This document shows, piece after piece, positions 44,908 through 53,456 of a stretch of DNA of 64,000 bases. The stretch is from Microbacterium ureisolvens (GTDB lineage Bacteria; Actinomycetota; Actinomycetes; Actinomycetales; Microbacteriaceae), in the NCBI RefSeq assembly GCF_015278315.1, contig NZ_JADIJE010000007.1, positions 167,067 through 231,066 on the forward strand, given 5' to 3'. A program made the translations under genes and the position numbers. Each line of letters starts with the position of its first letter. Position 1 is the first letter of the stretch. The notes beneath the pieces were generated by a model. It had not been told where the DNA came from. It did not search any database and worked only from the letters and a program-made list of their open reading frames with translations.

Positions 44908-46014
44908 ATGGCGAACGAATCGATCATCCAAGCGCAGGGGCTCACCAAGCGCTTCACTGTGAAAGGCAAGACCGTCGAGGCCGTCACCGACCTCACCTTC
45001 CAGGTGGCGCGCGGCGAACTGGTCGCGTTCCTCGGACCCAACGGCGCGGGCAAGTCGACAAGCCTGCGCATGCTCACCACCCTCATCCCGCCGACCTCCG
45101 GCACGGCGCGTGTCGTCGGCTTCGACATCCTGAAGCAGCCCGCCGAAGTGCGCGCCCGCATCGGCTACGTCGGCCAACTCACCAGCGGCAGCTTCTCGCA
45201 GGGCGCCCGCGACGAGCTGCTGAGCCAGGGCGCGTTCTACGGCATGTCCAAGGCCTCCGCTCGCACCCGCGCCGAGGAGCTCATCGAGTCGCTCGACCTC
45301 GCACCCTTCGCGACGCGGTCGGTGCAGCAGCTGTCGGGCGGGCAGAAGCGCCGGCTCGACATCGCGCTCGGCCTCATGCACGCGCCGCCGCTGCTGTTCC
45401 TCGACGAGCCTTCGACGGGTCTCGACCCGCAGAGCCGGGCCAACCTGTGGCAGCACATCCTCGACCTGCGCGCGAAGTACGGCACGACGGTCTTCCTCAC
45501 GACGCACTACCTCGAGGAGGCCGACCGCTACGCCGAGCGCGTCATGGTGATGGACAAGGGCCGCGTCATCGCCGATGACACCGCCACCCGCCTCAAGGCG
45601 GAACTCGCGGGCGACGTGCTCACGTTCGGCTTCGCTTCTCAGGCGGATGCCGCAGCCGCCGTGGCCGTGATCCAGCGGCTCACCGATCGCGAGGTGCACC
45701 GCGTCGACGCCACCGCCGCCGACGCCGACGCCGGCGGCCGCGCCGCGGCGTTCGTGACGGTGACCGCTCCGGACGGCGACGCGCTGCTGCCGGCCGCGGT
45801 GCGAGAACTCGACGCCGCAGGGCTCACCGTCCGCACGGCGACGGGCGTGCCGCCGACGCTCGACGACGTGTTCCTCGCGCTCACCGGCCGCACCCTGCGC
45901 GAAGCCGGCGAGGGCGAGAGCGAGCCCGATGAGACAGACGAGGGAACGGATGCCGCGGCCGCGGCATCCGTCACCGCCGAACCGGCGGCAGAGAAGACGG
46001 GAGCGAAGCGATGA
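44908..46014 (+). CDS. DrrA-type ABC exporter ATP-binding protein
   Basis: This 368-residue ATPase of drug/lipid exporters has Walker A GPNGAGKST (about 43-51), signature LSGGQKRRLDIALGL and Walker B LLFLDEPSTGLDP. The C-terminal DUF4162-like region follows, plus an acidic tail of about 35 residues. A 26-bp perfect palindrome of the GGATGCCGC word (45946-45971) is embedded in that tail (DAAAAASV). The ATG lies six bases after a TAGCTT -10 element and may be leaderless. It overlaps the permease gene (ATGA). Confidence 0.93.
   Translation: MANESIIQAQGLTKRFTVKGKTVEAVTDLTFQVARGELVAFLGPNGAGKSTSLRMLTTLIPPTSGTARVVGFDILKQPAEVRARIGYVGQLTSGSFSQGARDELLSQGAFYGMSKASARTRAEELIESLDLAPFATRSVQQLSGGQKRRLDIALGLMHAPPLLFLDEPSTGLDPQSRANLWQHILDLRAKYGTTVFLTTHYLEEADRYAERVMVMDKGRVIADDTATRLKAELAGDVLTFGFASQADAAAAVAVIQRLTDREVHRVDATAADADAGGRAAAFVTVTAPDGDALLPAAVRELDAAGLTVRTATGVPPTLDDVFLALTGRTLREAGEGESEPDETDEGTDAAAAASVTAEPAAEKTGAKR
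45946..45971. repeat. 26-bp perfect palindrome of the GGATGCCGC word inside the exporter gene
   Basis: ACGGATGCCGCGG meets its exact complement with no loop, within coding sequence for an Ala-rich tail. Confidence 0.8.
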
Positions 46015-46805
46015 CCCTGCAGATGGAGACCCGACCCGACACGGTGGTGCGGGCGAACCCCGCACGCGACACGTGGAACGTGCTGACGCGGGAGCTCAAG
46101 CCGGTCGTCCGCGACCCGTTCACGCTGATCTTCAGCCTCGTGCAGCCGCTGGTGTTCCTCGGGCTGTTCGCGCCTCTGCTCGTCGGATCGTCGGGAGCGC
46201 CGGTGGGGGAGACCCTGCAGTGGTTCGTGCCCGGCGTGCTCGTGATGATCGTGCTGTTCGGCACCGGGGCGACCGGATCGAACCTCCAGTACGAGATGAT
46301 GACGGGCTCGCACGAGCGAACGCTCGTGGCTCCGCTGTCGCGGTCGTCGCTGTTGGTCGGCCGTGCGCTCAAGGAGATCGCGCCGATCGTGGTGCAGGCG
46401 ATCATCATCGTGCTGATCGCGTGGCCGTTCGGCTTCACGATCAACGTGCCGGGGCTCGTGATCGGGCTCGCCCTGCTCGCAGTGTTCGGCATCGGCCTCG
46501 GCGCGCTGTCGTACACGCTGGCCCTCAAGACCAAGGATCGCGAGTGGCTGTTCTGGGGTGTGCAGCAGACGCTGATCTTCCCGCTGCTGATCCTGTCGGG
46601 AATGCTCCTGCCGCTGGACGAAGGCCCGGGCTGGATGCGTGCCGTCGCCACGGTGAACCCCGTCAACTGGGTCGTGCAGGCCGAGCGGGCGCTGTTCGCC
46701 GGCGACCTCGGCGCGATCGAGGTGCTGTGGGGCTGGGTGGCGGCGATCGTGCTCGCGGTCATCGGCCTCGCGGTCGGCATCCGCGCGATGCGCAAGAGCA
46801 GCTAG
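46011..46805 (+). CDS. DrrB-type ABC-2 exporter permease
   Basis: This 264-residue ABC-2 family permease has six membrane segments, including FTLIFSLVQPLVFLGLFAPL, IAPIVVQAIIIVLIAWPFG and IVLAVIGLAVGIRAM. The conserved GMLLPLDEGPGWM loop with FPLLILSGMLLP before it is present. It is translationally coupled to the ATPase. Together they resemble daunorubicin-resistance exporters; the substrate is unknown. Confidence 0.92.
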   Translation: MTLQMETRPDTVVRANPARDTWNVLTRELKPVVRDPFTLIFSLVQPLVFLGLFAPLLVGSSGAPVGETLQWFVPGVLVMIVLFGTGATGSNLQYEMMTGSHERTLVAPLSRSSLLVGRALKEIAPIVVQAIIIVLIAWPFGFTINVPGLVIGLALLAVFGIGLGALSYTLALKTKDREWLFWGVQQTLIFPLLILSGMLLPLDEGPGWMRAVATVNPVNWVVQAERALFAGDLGAIEVLWGWVAAIVLAVIGLAVGIRAMRKSS

Positions 46806-46838
46806 CCGGAATCGGGGAGCGGCGGCCCTCGTCCTGTG

Positions 46839-48299
46839 CTACTGCGGGACGGGGGCCGATGCGCTCTGCGCGATCACCACGCGGTCGCCCCCGGCCATCT
46901 TCGCCTCGTACATGGCGTGGTCAGCCGCTCGGATGAGCTGGTCCATGACCGGGGCGCCGTCGTTGCCGACGATGACCACGCCGACGCTCGCGGTGATGGA
47001 CAAGATAGGCGGCAGCTCGTCATACGGCTCGGCGATCGCCGCCCGGATGCGGTCGGCGAGCGCCGCGGCGTCGGCGTCGTCGTCGACCGTCGCGACGGCG
47101 ATGAACTCGTCTCCGCCGAACCGGCCGAGCACATCGGTCTGCCGGATGACACCTCGCAGCCGGTGTCCGATCTCGCGCAGGAGAGCGTCTCCGGCCGCGT
47201 GACCCAGGAGGTCGTTCACCGCCTTGAAGCCGTCGAGATCGATGAAGATCACGGTCAGCGCCGAGTACCCCTGCAGCAGGGTGCGCGTCACGTCCTCCTC
47301 GATCAATCGCCGGTTCGGCAGCCCGGTCACCTCGTCGTGCATGATCGCACGACGCTGCATGTTCTCCAGGCGCACGCGGGCGATGGCCTGGGCCGCTTGG
47401 TTCGACAGCGCCTCCGCGAGCGGGACGGCCTCCTCGTCGAACTCCCGCGGGTGGTCGAAGAAGCAGATCATCGAGCCGACGGCGTCGCCGTGCGATCGCA
47501 TCGGCGACGCGATCGCCGCGTGTACGCCGCAGGCGCGATAGACGTCGCTCATCCCGACCCCGGGGGCATAGCCGTCCGCATCCTCGGGGGAGCGCACGAT
47601 GAGCACCTCTCCGCCGAGCATGGTCACGGTGCCGGGAGGTCGGAGACCTGCCGGCCAGCGCGCGGCGAGCGGGTTCACCCCGGCCGCGTGGAAGAGGCCG
47701 TCAGGCCCGTCGATGTGCACGCTGACCGCGCTCGCGGCGAACGCCCGCTCGGCCACATCCGCCAGGAGTTCGGCCGCGTCGACCTCGGTCCTGACGTTGC
47801 CGAAGCCCACCGCGGCGTTCAGCAGGATCTGCAGCCGGTGCCGCCCTCGCTCGGTCTTGGCCTCGGCGCCCTGGAATCCAAGGTTGAATGCCGAACGCGT
47901 CGACACGTCGTAGACCGCGATCCGCTCGATGCCGCCCTCGTTCTCGCCGAGCGAGCCCACGACGACCGGCCGGACGACGCCGGACAGCCCGTGAAGGGTG
48001 GCATCGGTGGGCCGCTGCCCGTCGGCGCCGGTGAGTGGCATCCGCAGGGTGAGCAGCGACTCGAGCGGCCTGCCGATCACGTCTCTGCGCTCGCAGCCCA
48101 GCCACTCGAGCAGCTGCGCATTCGCATCGAGGACCGTCGACTCGTGGTCGACCGCGACGAGCCCGCAGATCGCGAGGCCTAGCATGCGGCGCTCGTGCCG
48201 TGAGCGATCGACGGGGCGCGGCATCCGATCGGGAAAGTGCCGTTGACCACGATGGCTCCTGGTTTCTGCACCTGGGGTGCGCTGGTGGCGTGACGGCAT
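46839..48299 (-). CDS. PAS-GAF-GGDEF diguanylate cyclase
   Basis: This 486-residue cytosolic signalling protein has a PAS domain (about 40-130, ICGLVAVDHESTVLDANAQL), a GAF domain (about 155-305, with VYRACGVHAAIASPMRSHGD) and a GGDEF domain (about 320-480). FGGDEF at 394-399 is intact. An RQTD inhibitory I-site lies five residues before GGDEF, so it should make c-di-GMP with product inhibition. It is divergent from a MarR-family gene. An EAL-like protein is coded 1.1 kb further on. Confidence 0.92.
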   Translation of the reverse strand: MPSRHQRTPGAETRSHRGQRHFPDRMPRPVDRSRHERRMLGLAICGLVAVDHESTVLDANAQLLEWLGCERRDVIGRPLESLLTLRMPLTGADGQRPTDATLHGLSGVVRPVVVGSLGENEGGIERIAVYDVSTRSAFNLGFQGAEAKTERGRHRLQILLNAAVGFGNVRTEVDAAELLADVAERAFAASAVSVHIDGPDGLFHAAGVNPLAARWPAGLRPPGTVTMLGGEVLIVRSPEDADGYAPGVGMSDVYRACGVHAAIASPMRSHGDAVGSMICFFDHPREFDEEAVPLAEALSNQAAQAIARVRLENMQRRAIMHDEVTGLPNRRLIEEDVTRTLLQGYSALTVIFIDLDGFKAVNDLLGHAAGDALLREIGHRLRGVIRQTDVLGRFGGDEFIAVATVDDDADAAALADRIRAAIAEPYDELPPILSITASVGVVIVGNDGAPVMDQLIRAADHAMYEAKMAGGDRVVIAQSASAPVPQ

Positions 48300-48347
48300 G
48301 CGACGTCGCGTCGGCGGATGACTCCAATCTAACCGATACTTCGCATA

Positions 48348-48366
48348 TTTAGATAACTTTCTTAAA
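48348..48366. promoter_or_regulatory. AT-rich inverted repeat in the GGDEF/MarR divergent region
   Basis: TTTAGATAACTTTCTTAAA is an imperfect inverted repeat in an unusually AT-rich stretch (about 48340-48370). MarR-type regulators often bind such sites in their own divergent promoter, so it may control both genes. Confidence 0.4.
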
Positions 48367-48418
48367 CATCTGCGATCTGCGATACTCGCGGGAGGGGTGG
48401 CTGAGGGAGAATGGCGGC

Positions 48419-48859
48419 ATGGCGGACGACACGCGGGCGCTGACCCTCGGAGAAGCGCTGCGGCAGTACCTCGACGCGCGCAACGCGGCGATGGTGACGG
48501 CGCGTGCCAGCCTGGGCATCAGCGACATCGACGCGCGGGCCCTCCTGTTCGTGGTGGGCAATCCGGGAACGAGGCCGACGGCGCTGCGCGAGTACCTCGG
48601 GATCACGTCTGCCGGGGTCACGACGTTGATCGATCGCCTCGTCAACCGCTCGCTGGTGCGGCGGGACGTGGACCCGGACGACCGGCGGGTCAACCGCATC
48701 ACCGCGACGATCGACATCGCCGACGACCCGTGGTCGGTCCTCAACCGGTTCGACGACGACTTCGACGTCGCCGTCGGCACCGCCGATCAGGCATTGGTCG
48801 GCGACTCGGCCGCACTGCTGGCGGCCTTGACCACCGCGACGGTGGGCACGCGGCACTGA
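48419..48859 (+). CDS. MarR-family transcriptional regulator
   Basis: This 146-residue protein has a winged helix with TALREYLGITSAGVTTLIDR and the wing VRRDVDPDDRRVNRITATID, the D-x-R-D-x-R-like turn of MarR proteins. N- and C-terminal helices would make the dimer. It is divergent from the diguanylate cyclase gene. GAGGGAGAA lies upstream of the ATG. Confidence 0.85.
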   Translation: MADDTRALTLGEALRQYLDARNAAMVTARASLGISDIDARALLFVVGNPGTRPTALREYLGITSAGVTTLIDRLVNRSLVRRDVDPDDRRVNRITATIDIADDPWSVLNRFDDDFDVAVGTADQALVGDSAALLAALTTATVGTRH

Positions 48860-48870
48860 TCGCCCCCGCT

Positions 48871-48926
48871 GGCGTGCACGCGGCGCTGTCCGCCCCGTGC
48901 CGGCGTGCACGCGGCGCTGTCCGCCC
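48871..48926. repeat. 25-bp direct repeat
   Basis: GGCGTGCACGCGGCGCTGTC plus CGCCC occurs at 48871-48895 and 48902-48926. A third, degenerate copy covers the end of the MarR gene. The repeat fills the gap before the next convergent gene. Confidence 0.7.
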
Positions 48927-48927
48927 G

Positions 48928-49272
48928 TCAGGCGATGTCGGTGCCCTCATACGCCTGCGACTTCGCCTCGAGGAACGCGCACAGCTCCGAGACCGCCGCG
49001 AGCTCGACCGACAGCTTCATCAATCCCGCCGCGTCGAGGACGAGGTTCTCGTCGCGGGGCTCCATCGTCGCGACCCAGCCCTCGGCGTCCTGGGTGATGG
49101 GCTGGATGAAGACGCCGGTCGGCGCGTGACCGAGCCGGAAGGCGACCAGGCCCGTGTCGGCCCCGCCGTCGCCGTCCTGCACCATCACGCGTGCGGCATC
49201 CGCCCCGGGCTTGCCGAGTTCGCGGTATTCCGCGAGCCAAGACTCCAACGTCTCAAGATTCCGAAACGCCAT
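48928..49272 (-). CDS. Hypothetical protein (114 residues)
   Basis: This small soluble protein begins MAFRNLETLESWLAEYRELG and has ADTGLVAFRLGHAPTGVFIQ and a helical end (AVSELCAFLEAKSQAYEGTD). It resembles small alpha/beta proteins seen in Microbacterium; I do not recognise a family. The ATG at 49272 is chosen because the long upstream frame (to 50091) lies over the EAL gene. It is divergent from the EAL gene. Confidence 0.65.
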   Translation of the reverse strand: MAFRNLETLESWLAEYRELGKPGADAARVMVQDGDGGADTGLVAFRLGHAPTGVFIQPITQDAEGWVATMEPRDENLVLDAAGLMKLSVELAAVSELCAFLEAKSQAYEGTDIA

Positions 49273-49437
49273 CGCGATCCTCCTGCTGCATCTGCGACGA
49301 GAAAGTATATGGACCAGGCGGATACCGCCTCCACGACGTCGACGAGCGTCTCCGCGGCGCACTGTAGCCGATCGGCTCTCGTCGTGCCCCAGCTTGCGAC
49401 GGCGCTCGCGAGCGGGTGGACTGGAGGGATGCCCACC

Positions 49438-50175
49438 ATGGAAGACCTCGCGGACGATCTGGCGTCCGCGGTCGGTGGTCCCGAGATCTTCGCCGTCTAC
49501 CAGCCGCAGGTGTCGCTGGAGAGCGGGTCGGTCGTGGCCGCCGAAGCGCTGTGCCGATGGCGGCACGCGCAGCTCGGCGACATCGATCCGGTGACGATGA
49601 TCGGCGTCGCCGAGCGCACCGGCGCGATCCACGCGCTCGGGCGGCGGATGCTCGACGAGTGCTTCGACAAGCTCGCCGAGTGGCGCGGTACAGGACGCGA
49701 CTGGGCCGTCGCCGTCAACGTCTCGCCGCTGCAGTTCGAGGACGAGTCGTTCGCGCGTCACGTCGCCGACGAGTTCGCTCGACGTGCGCTCGCGCCCGGT
49801 TCGCTCGTCCTCGAGCTTCCGCACGACCCTCCGGCGATCGACGACGGGTCCGTGCGGACGCAGCTGCGCACGCTCCGAGAGATCGGTGTGGAGATCTCGC
49901 TGGCCGGCTCCGACGACCAGTCGCCGTCGCTCGAGCTCCTCGATCGTCTGCCGGTCGCCGAATGGAAGCTGCCGGGGCACCTCGTCCGCTCGGTGGAGGG
50001 CGACGCGCGGGCGGAGCTGCGGGCCCAGGTCGAGTCGGCGCAGGGTCGTGGGCTGCGCGTGGTCGCCGAGGGGATCGAGACCCTCACCCATCTCGATGTC
50101 GCGGTGGCGCTGGGCTGCGACCGGGCGCAGGGCTTCCTCATCCGCGAGCCGGACTCCGAGATCGAGTTCCCGTAG
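49438..50175 (+). CDS. Degenerate EAL-domain protein (probably inactive)
   Basis: This 245-residue EAL-fold protein keeps EALCRW (the EAL motif), NVSPLQF, a Lys in EWKLPGHLV, EGIET and GCDRAQGF. Two catalytic blocks differ: the DDFGTGYS loop reads LAGSDDQSPSLELL, and the ExTE block reads LELPHDPP. Loss of the DDFG metal-binding aspartates suggests it does not cleave c-di-GMP and may act as a c-di-GMP sensor or a docking protein. The ATG at 49438 has GGAGGG nine bases upstream. Its GGDEF partner at 46839-48299 is nearby. Confidence 0.8.
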   Translation: MEDLADDLASAVGGPEIFAVYQPQVSLESGSVVAAEALCRWRHAQLGDIDPVTMIGVAERTGAIHALGRRMLDECFDKLAEWRGTGRDWAVAVNVSPLQFEDESFARHVADEFARRALAPGSLVLELPHDPPAIDDGSVRTQLRTLREIGVEISLAGSDDQSPSLELLDRLPVAEWKLPGHLVRSVEGDARAELRAQVESAQGRGLRVVAEGIETLTHLDVAVALGCDRAQGFLIREPDSEIEFP

Positions 50176-50282
50176 CAGGGCCGTTCGGGCTCGGGCACGA
50201 GACGATAACGATTCGCTCAGCGTTGCCCACGGGGCAGGAGTCCGGGTGAATCCACAGCCGACCCGCGCATAGGCTTCTGCGC

Positions 50283-53200
50283 ATGTCTTCGGCGCGACGC
50301 CGCGGCGTCCTCGCCGTCATCACGGCCCTCGTCCTCCTCGCCCTCGGCCTCGGCGTGGCCGTCGTGGTCGGCGACGCGCTCGGCATCCGCACCGAGGCGG
50401 CCGCGCAGATGGAGCCCGCCGCCGCCACCGTCGCTCAGGTCGCAGAGCCGGTCGCTCCGCCGGAGTTCACGACGATCGACGTGCCCGACACCGAGCGGCT
50501 GACCGTCGCCGCGAATGAGCTGACCGATGCCGTCGCCGCCGCGTCCGCGCGCGAGGGAGAGGCCTCGCTCACGGTCACCCTTCTTCCCACGCTGATCCCA
50601 GAGACGGGGGACGGCTACACGCTGGAGGGCGACGCCACGGCTCTCCGCGTCCAGGCCACCTCCGAGGCCGGGGCGGTCCGAGCCGTCTACGACCTCGCCG
50701 CGCAGGTGCGCGCCGCGCTCCCGCTGCAGGACCTCGTCGGCATTCACGAAGCATCCCGACTGCCGCTGCGGATGACCGACCTCGGCGCGGTGGGCGTGAC
50801 GCCCGATCCTGCCGAATGGGAATCCGGCGACGACTACTCGCACGCGTCGAAGGGGTTCGCCGACGTCTTCACGCCGGAGGCGCCCTACATCGATGAGGCG
50901 GCGCTCGCCGAGGCATACGAGGACTTCGACGGCTTCCTGCGCCACTCGCTCGCGAACGGCTTCAACGCGGTCGCGTTCCCCGGATTCGTCGAGTTCGTCA
51001 CGTTCGACGGCGTGGCGGACGACGCCGTCTATCCGGAGGGCGACGACCACCGCGACAAGGCGCTCGCGCTGCGCGAGGCGTTCGCGCCGTTCTGGGAGCG
51101 CGCCGACGAGCTCGGCATGAAGGTGTTCCTCCGGACCGACATGCTCGCGCTGACCGGGCCGCTAGAGCAGTACCTCACCGAGGAGTTCGGGTCGCTCGAC
51201 ACCGAGAACCCCGAGCTCTGGGAGGTCTACACCGCCGGGCTCGACGAGCTCTACGAGGCCGTGCCCGCCCTCGACGGCGTCCTCATCCGCATCGGCGAGG
51301 CGGGCCCGGTCTACGACGTCGGCGGCTGGGACTACTACTCGGCCCTCGAGGTGACCTCGGTCGACGCCGTGCGCACGATGCTCGAGGCGTTCTCGGCGCA
51401 GGCCGAGGCATCCGATCGCGAGGTGATCTTCCGCACGTGGTCGGTGGGTGTCGGCGCCGTCGGCGACATGCACACCAACAGCGCCTCGTACGAGGCGGTG
51501 CTCTCAGGCCTCGACTCGCCCGCGCTGATCGTGTCGACGAAGTACACGCTCGGCGACTTCTACACGTGGCTGCCCCTCAATGACACCCTCGAGCAGGGCG
51601 AGCAGCGGCGCATCGTGGAGTTCCAGAGCCGCCGGGAGTTCGAGAACTTCGGCGCGTTCCCCAACGACCTCGGAGCCGAGTACCAGTGGGCGCTGCAGCA
51701 GCTGCTGGCCGCGAACGACGAGATCGAGGGCATCTGGGTCTGGACGCAGGACGGCGGTCCGTGGCGGGCAGGGCCGATGTCGCTCTACCTGAAGTCGGGT
51801 TTCTGGCAGCTGTACGAGCTGAACACGCAGCTCGCGGCGGGCCTCGCCCAGAACCCCGACGCCGACGTCGCGGGCATCACCGCGTCGTGGGCGCGGCAGT
51901 ACTTCTCGGACGACCCCGCCACCGTCGAGGCGATCGTCGAGGCGATGACGCACTCGCGCCACGCGATCGCCCAGGGCATGTACGTGCCGCAGTTCGCCGA
52001 GCAGCGCGTGTTCGCGATCGGGCTCGAACCGCCGCCCATGATGTGGATCTTCGAGTGGGACATCCTGACCGGCGACTCCGCGGTGCTCGACGTGCTCTAC
52101 TCGATCGTCCGCGACAGCGGGCCGGACGGCGTCGAGGCGGCGATCGACGCCGGAGCCGAGGCCGTGACCGCGGTCGAGCAGATGCGCGACCTGGTTTCGC
52201 AGACGGATGCCGCCACCTGGCACTCCGCCGACATTCGCGCGTCGTTCCTCGACACGCTCGACTACGAGCTCGACACCCTGCGGCTGCTCGAGGCGTATCG
52301 CGCGATGATCCTGCACCAGGGCCAGTGGCACGACACCCTCTCGCCTGAGGCGCACGCGCAGTGGGACGCCGATCGCACCGTGTACGAGGAGCGGGCCGCG
52401 GAGCACCTCGCCGCCTACAAGGGGAACATCGACTACCCGGCGTTCAATCTGACCGCCGCGCAGCTCGGCGTCGAGCGCGCGGAGCGCGACGCGACGATGG
52501 CCTGGCTCGCGCGCGGGCTGCTCGTGCTCGCCCTGGCGTGGGTGGTCATCGGCATGCTCGCCGCGCGCACCCGTCTGGTCGCGAAGCCCGGCGCCGCCGC
52601 CGCGCGCGCGACGTGGATCGCCTCCACCCGGCCGTGGCGGGCGCGCGAGTCGACCCTCGGCATGCTCGAGCTCGACCGCTGGCTGCTGCTGATCGTGCCG
52701 GTCGCGCTGCTGGTCGCCGCGCGCGCCGTGCAGACGTCGTTCCTCTCGTGGACGCACCTGGCCGTCATCATCGGCGCGTGGGCGGTGTTCGCCCTCGTGC
52801 TGCGCCTGTTCGTATGGGATCGCTCGCCGTGGCCGGTCATCGCCGCGGTCGGCGGCGTGGTGATGCTCCGCTGCATCGTCACCCTGTTCGCGCTCTCGTT
52901 CTCAGGCCCCGGCGGATACTGGTTCGCCTTCTGGACCGACCCCGTCCTGCGCACGGCGTACATCACCGTGGCGTTCGCGCTCTTCGCCTGGGTGTTCGTC
53001 GCCGCCGGCTGGGCGCTCGCCGCCCAGGTGCGCGCGCGCCGCGCGACCGGGTTCGTGCTCGCGGCGATCGGGGCGGGGCTCCTGGTGCCCGCAGTGGTCA
53101 TCGGCACCGTCGGCCTCGAGACCGCGCTCTCGCTGTGGAACGACGAGATGGGCCTCCTGCCGTGGGGTCTCGCGCGCATCCTCGGCATCACCACGTACCT

Positions 53201-53318
53201 CGAGATCCCGGATGCCACGCCCTGGGCCGCGGCCGGGCTCGGGCTGGTCCTGGTCGTCGCCGGGACAGCGCTGGCGCTGCCGTGGCGGCGGCGCCGGGTG
53301 GCGGCATCCGTCTCCTGA
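50283..53318 (+). CDS. Membrane-tethered putative glycoside hydrolase with C-terminal polytopic domain
   Basis: This 1011-residue protein has an N-terminal membrane anchor (about 8-30, VLAVITALVLLALGLGVAVV) and a GH20/GH67-like alpha-beta domain (about 60-145). An extracellular TIM barrel follows (about 150-560, with RLPLRMTDLGAVG, VLIRIGEAGPVYDVGGWDYY and VEFQSRREFENFGAFP). About eight C-terminal membrane helices (735-1000) end the protein. The barrel resembles GH67/GH115 alpha-glucuronidase-like enzymes, but the family is unclear. It leads the amino-sugar operon 138 bases upstream of the solute-binding protein. It may release muropeptide sugars at the cell surface. A TAGGCT element eight bases before the ATG suggests a leaderless transcript. 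Confidence 0.7.
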   Translation: MSSARRRGVLAVITALVLLALGLGVAVVVGDALGIRTEAAAQMEPAAATVAQVAEPVAPPEFTTIDVPDTERLTVAANELTDAVAAASAREGEASLTVTLLPTLIPETGDGYTLEGDATALRVQATSEAGAVRAVYDLAAQVRAALPLQDLVGIHEASRLPLRMTDLGAVGVTPDPAEWESGDDYSHASKGFADVFTPEAPYIDEAALAEAYEDFDGFLRHSLANGFNAVAFPGFVEFVTFDGVADDAVYPEGDDHRDKALALREAFAPFWERADELGMKVFLRTDMLALTGPLEQYLTEEFGSLDTENPELWEVYTAGLDELYEAVPALDGVLIRIGEAGPVYDVGGWDYYSALEVTSVDAVRTMLEAFSAQAEASDREVIFRTWSVGVGAVGDMHTNSASYEAVLSGLDSPALIVSTKYTLGDFYTWLPLNDTLEQGEQRRIVEFQSRREFENFGAFPNDLGAEYQWALQQLLAANDEIEGIWVWTQDGGPWRAGPMSLYLKSGFWQLYELNTQLAAGLAQNPDADVAGITASWARQYFSDDPATVEAIVEAMTHSRHAIAQGMYVPQFAEQRVFAIGLEPPPMMWIFEWDILTGDSAVLDVLYSIVRDSGPDGVEAAIDAGAEAVTAVEQMRDLVSQTDAATWHSADIRASFLDTLDYELDTLRLLEAYRAMILHQGQWHDTLSPEAHAQWDADRTVYEERAAEHLAAYKGNIDYPAFNLTAAQLGVERAERDATMAWLARGLLVLALAWVVIGMLAARTRLVAKPGAAAARATWIASTRPWRARESTLGMLELDRWLLLIVPVALLVAARAVQTSFLSWTHLAVIIGAWAVFALVLRLFVWDRSPWPVIAAVGGVVMLRCIVTLFALSFSGPGGYWFAFWTDPVLRTAYITVAFALFAWVFVAAGWALAAQVRARRATGFVLAAIGAGLLVPAVVIGTVGLETALSLWNDEMGLLPWGLARILGITTYLEIPDATPWAAAGLGLVLVVAGTALALPWRRRRVAASVS

Positions 53319-53387
53319 TCATCCGGAACCACGCGCATTTCGCGCGCGCATCGCTCATGTAACGGTTGGGAGAAAGTTCCGAATACT

Positions 53388-53416
53388 ACGTGACATGCGG
53401 TGGTTTCTTCCATACT
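53388..53416 (+). promoter_or_regulatory. Promoter of the transporter/MurNAc operon
   Basis: GTGACA (53388-53393) and CATACT (53411-53416) are 17 bases apart. An inverted pair GGGAGAAA (53366-53373) and TTTCTTCC (53404-53411) flanks the -35 region, a possible RpiR/MurR operator. Confidence 0.5.
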
Positions 53417-53456
53417 CTGATGTGTGGCCGAAAGGGTCACGCACAAGGGAGTTCAC

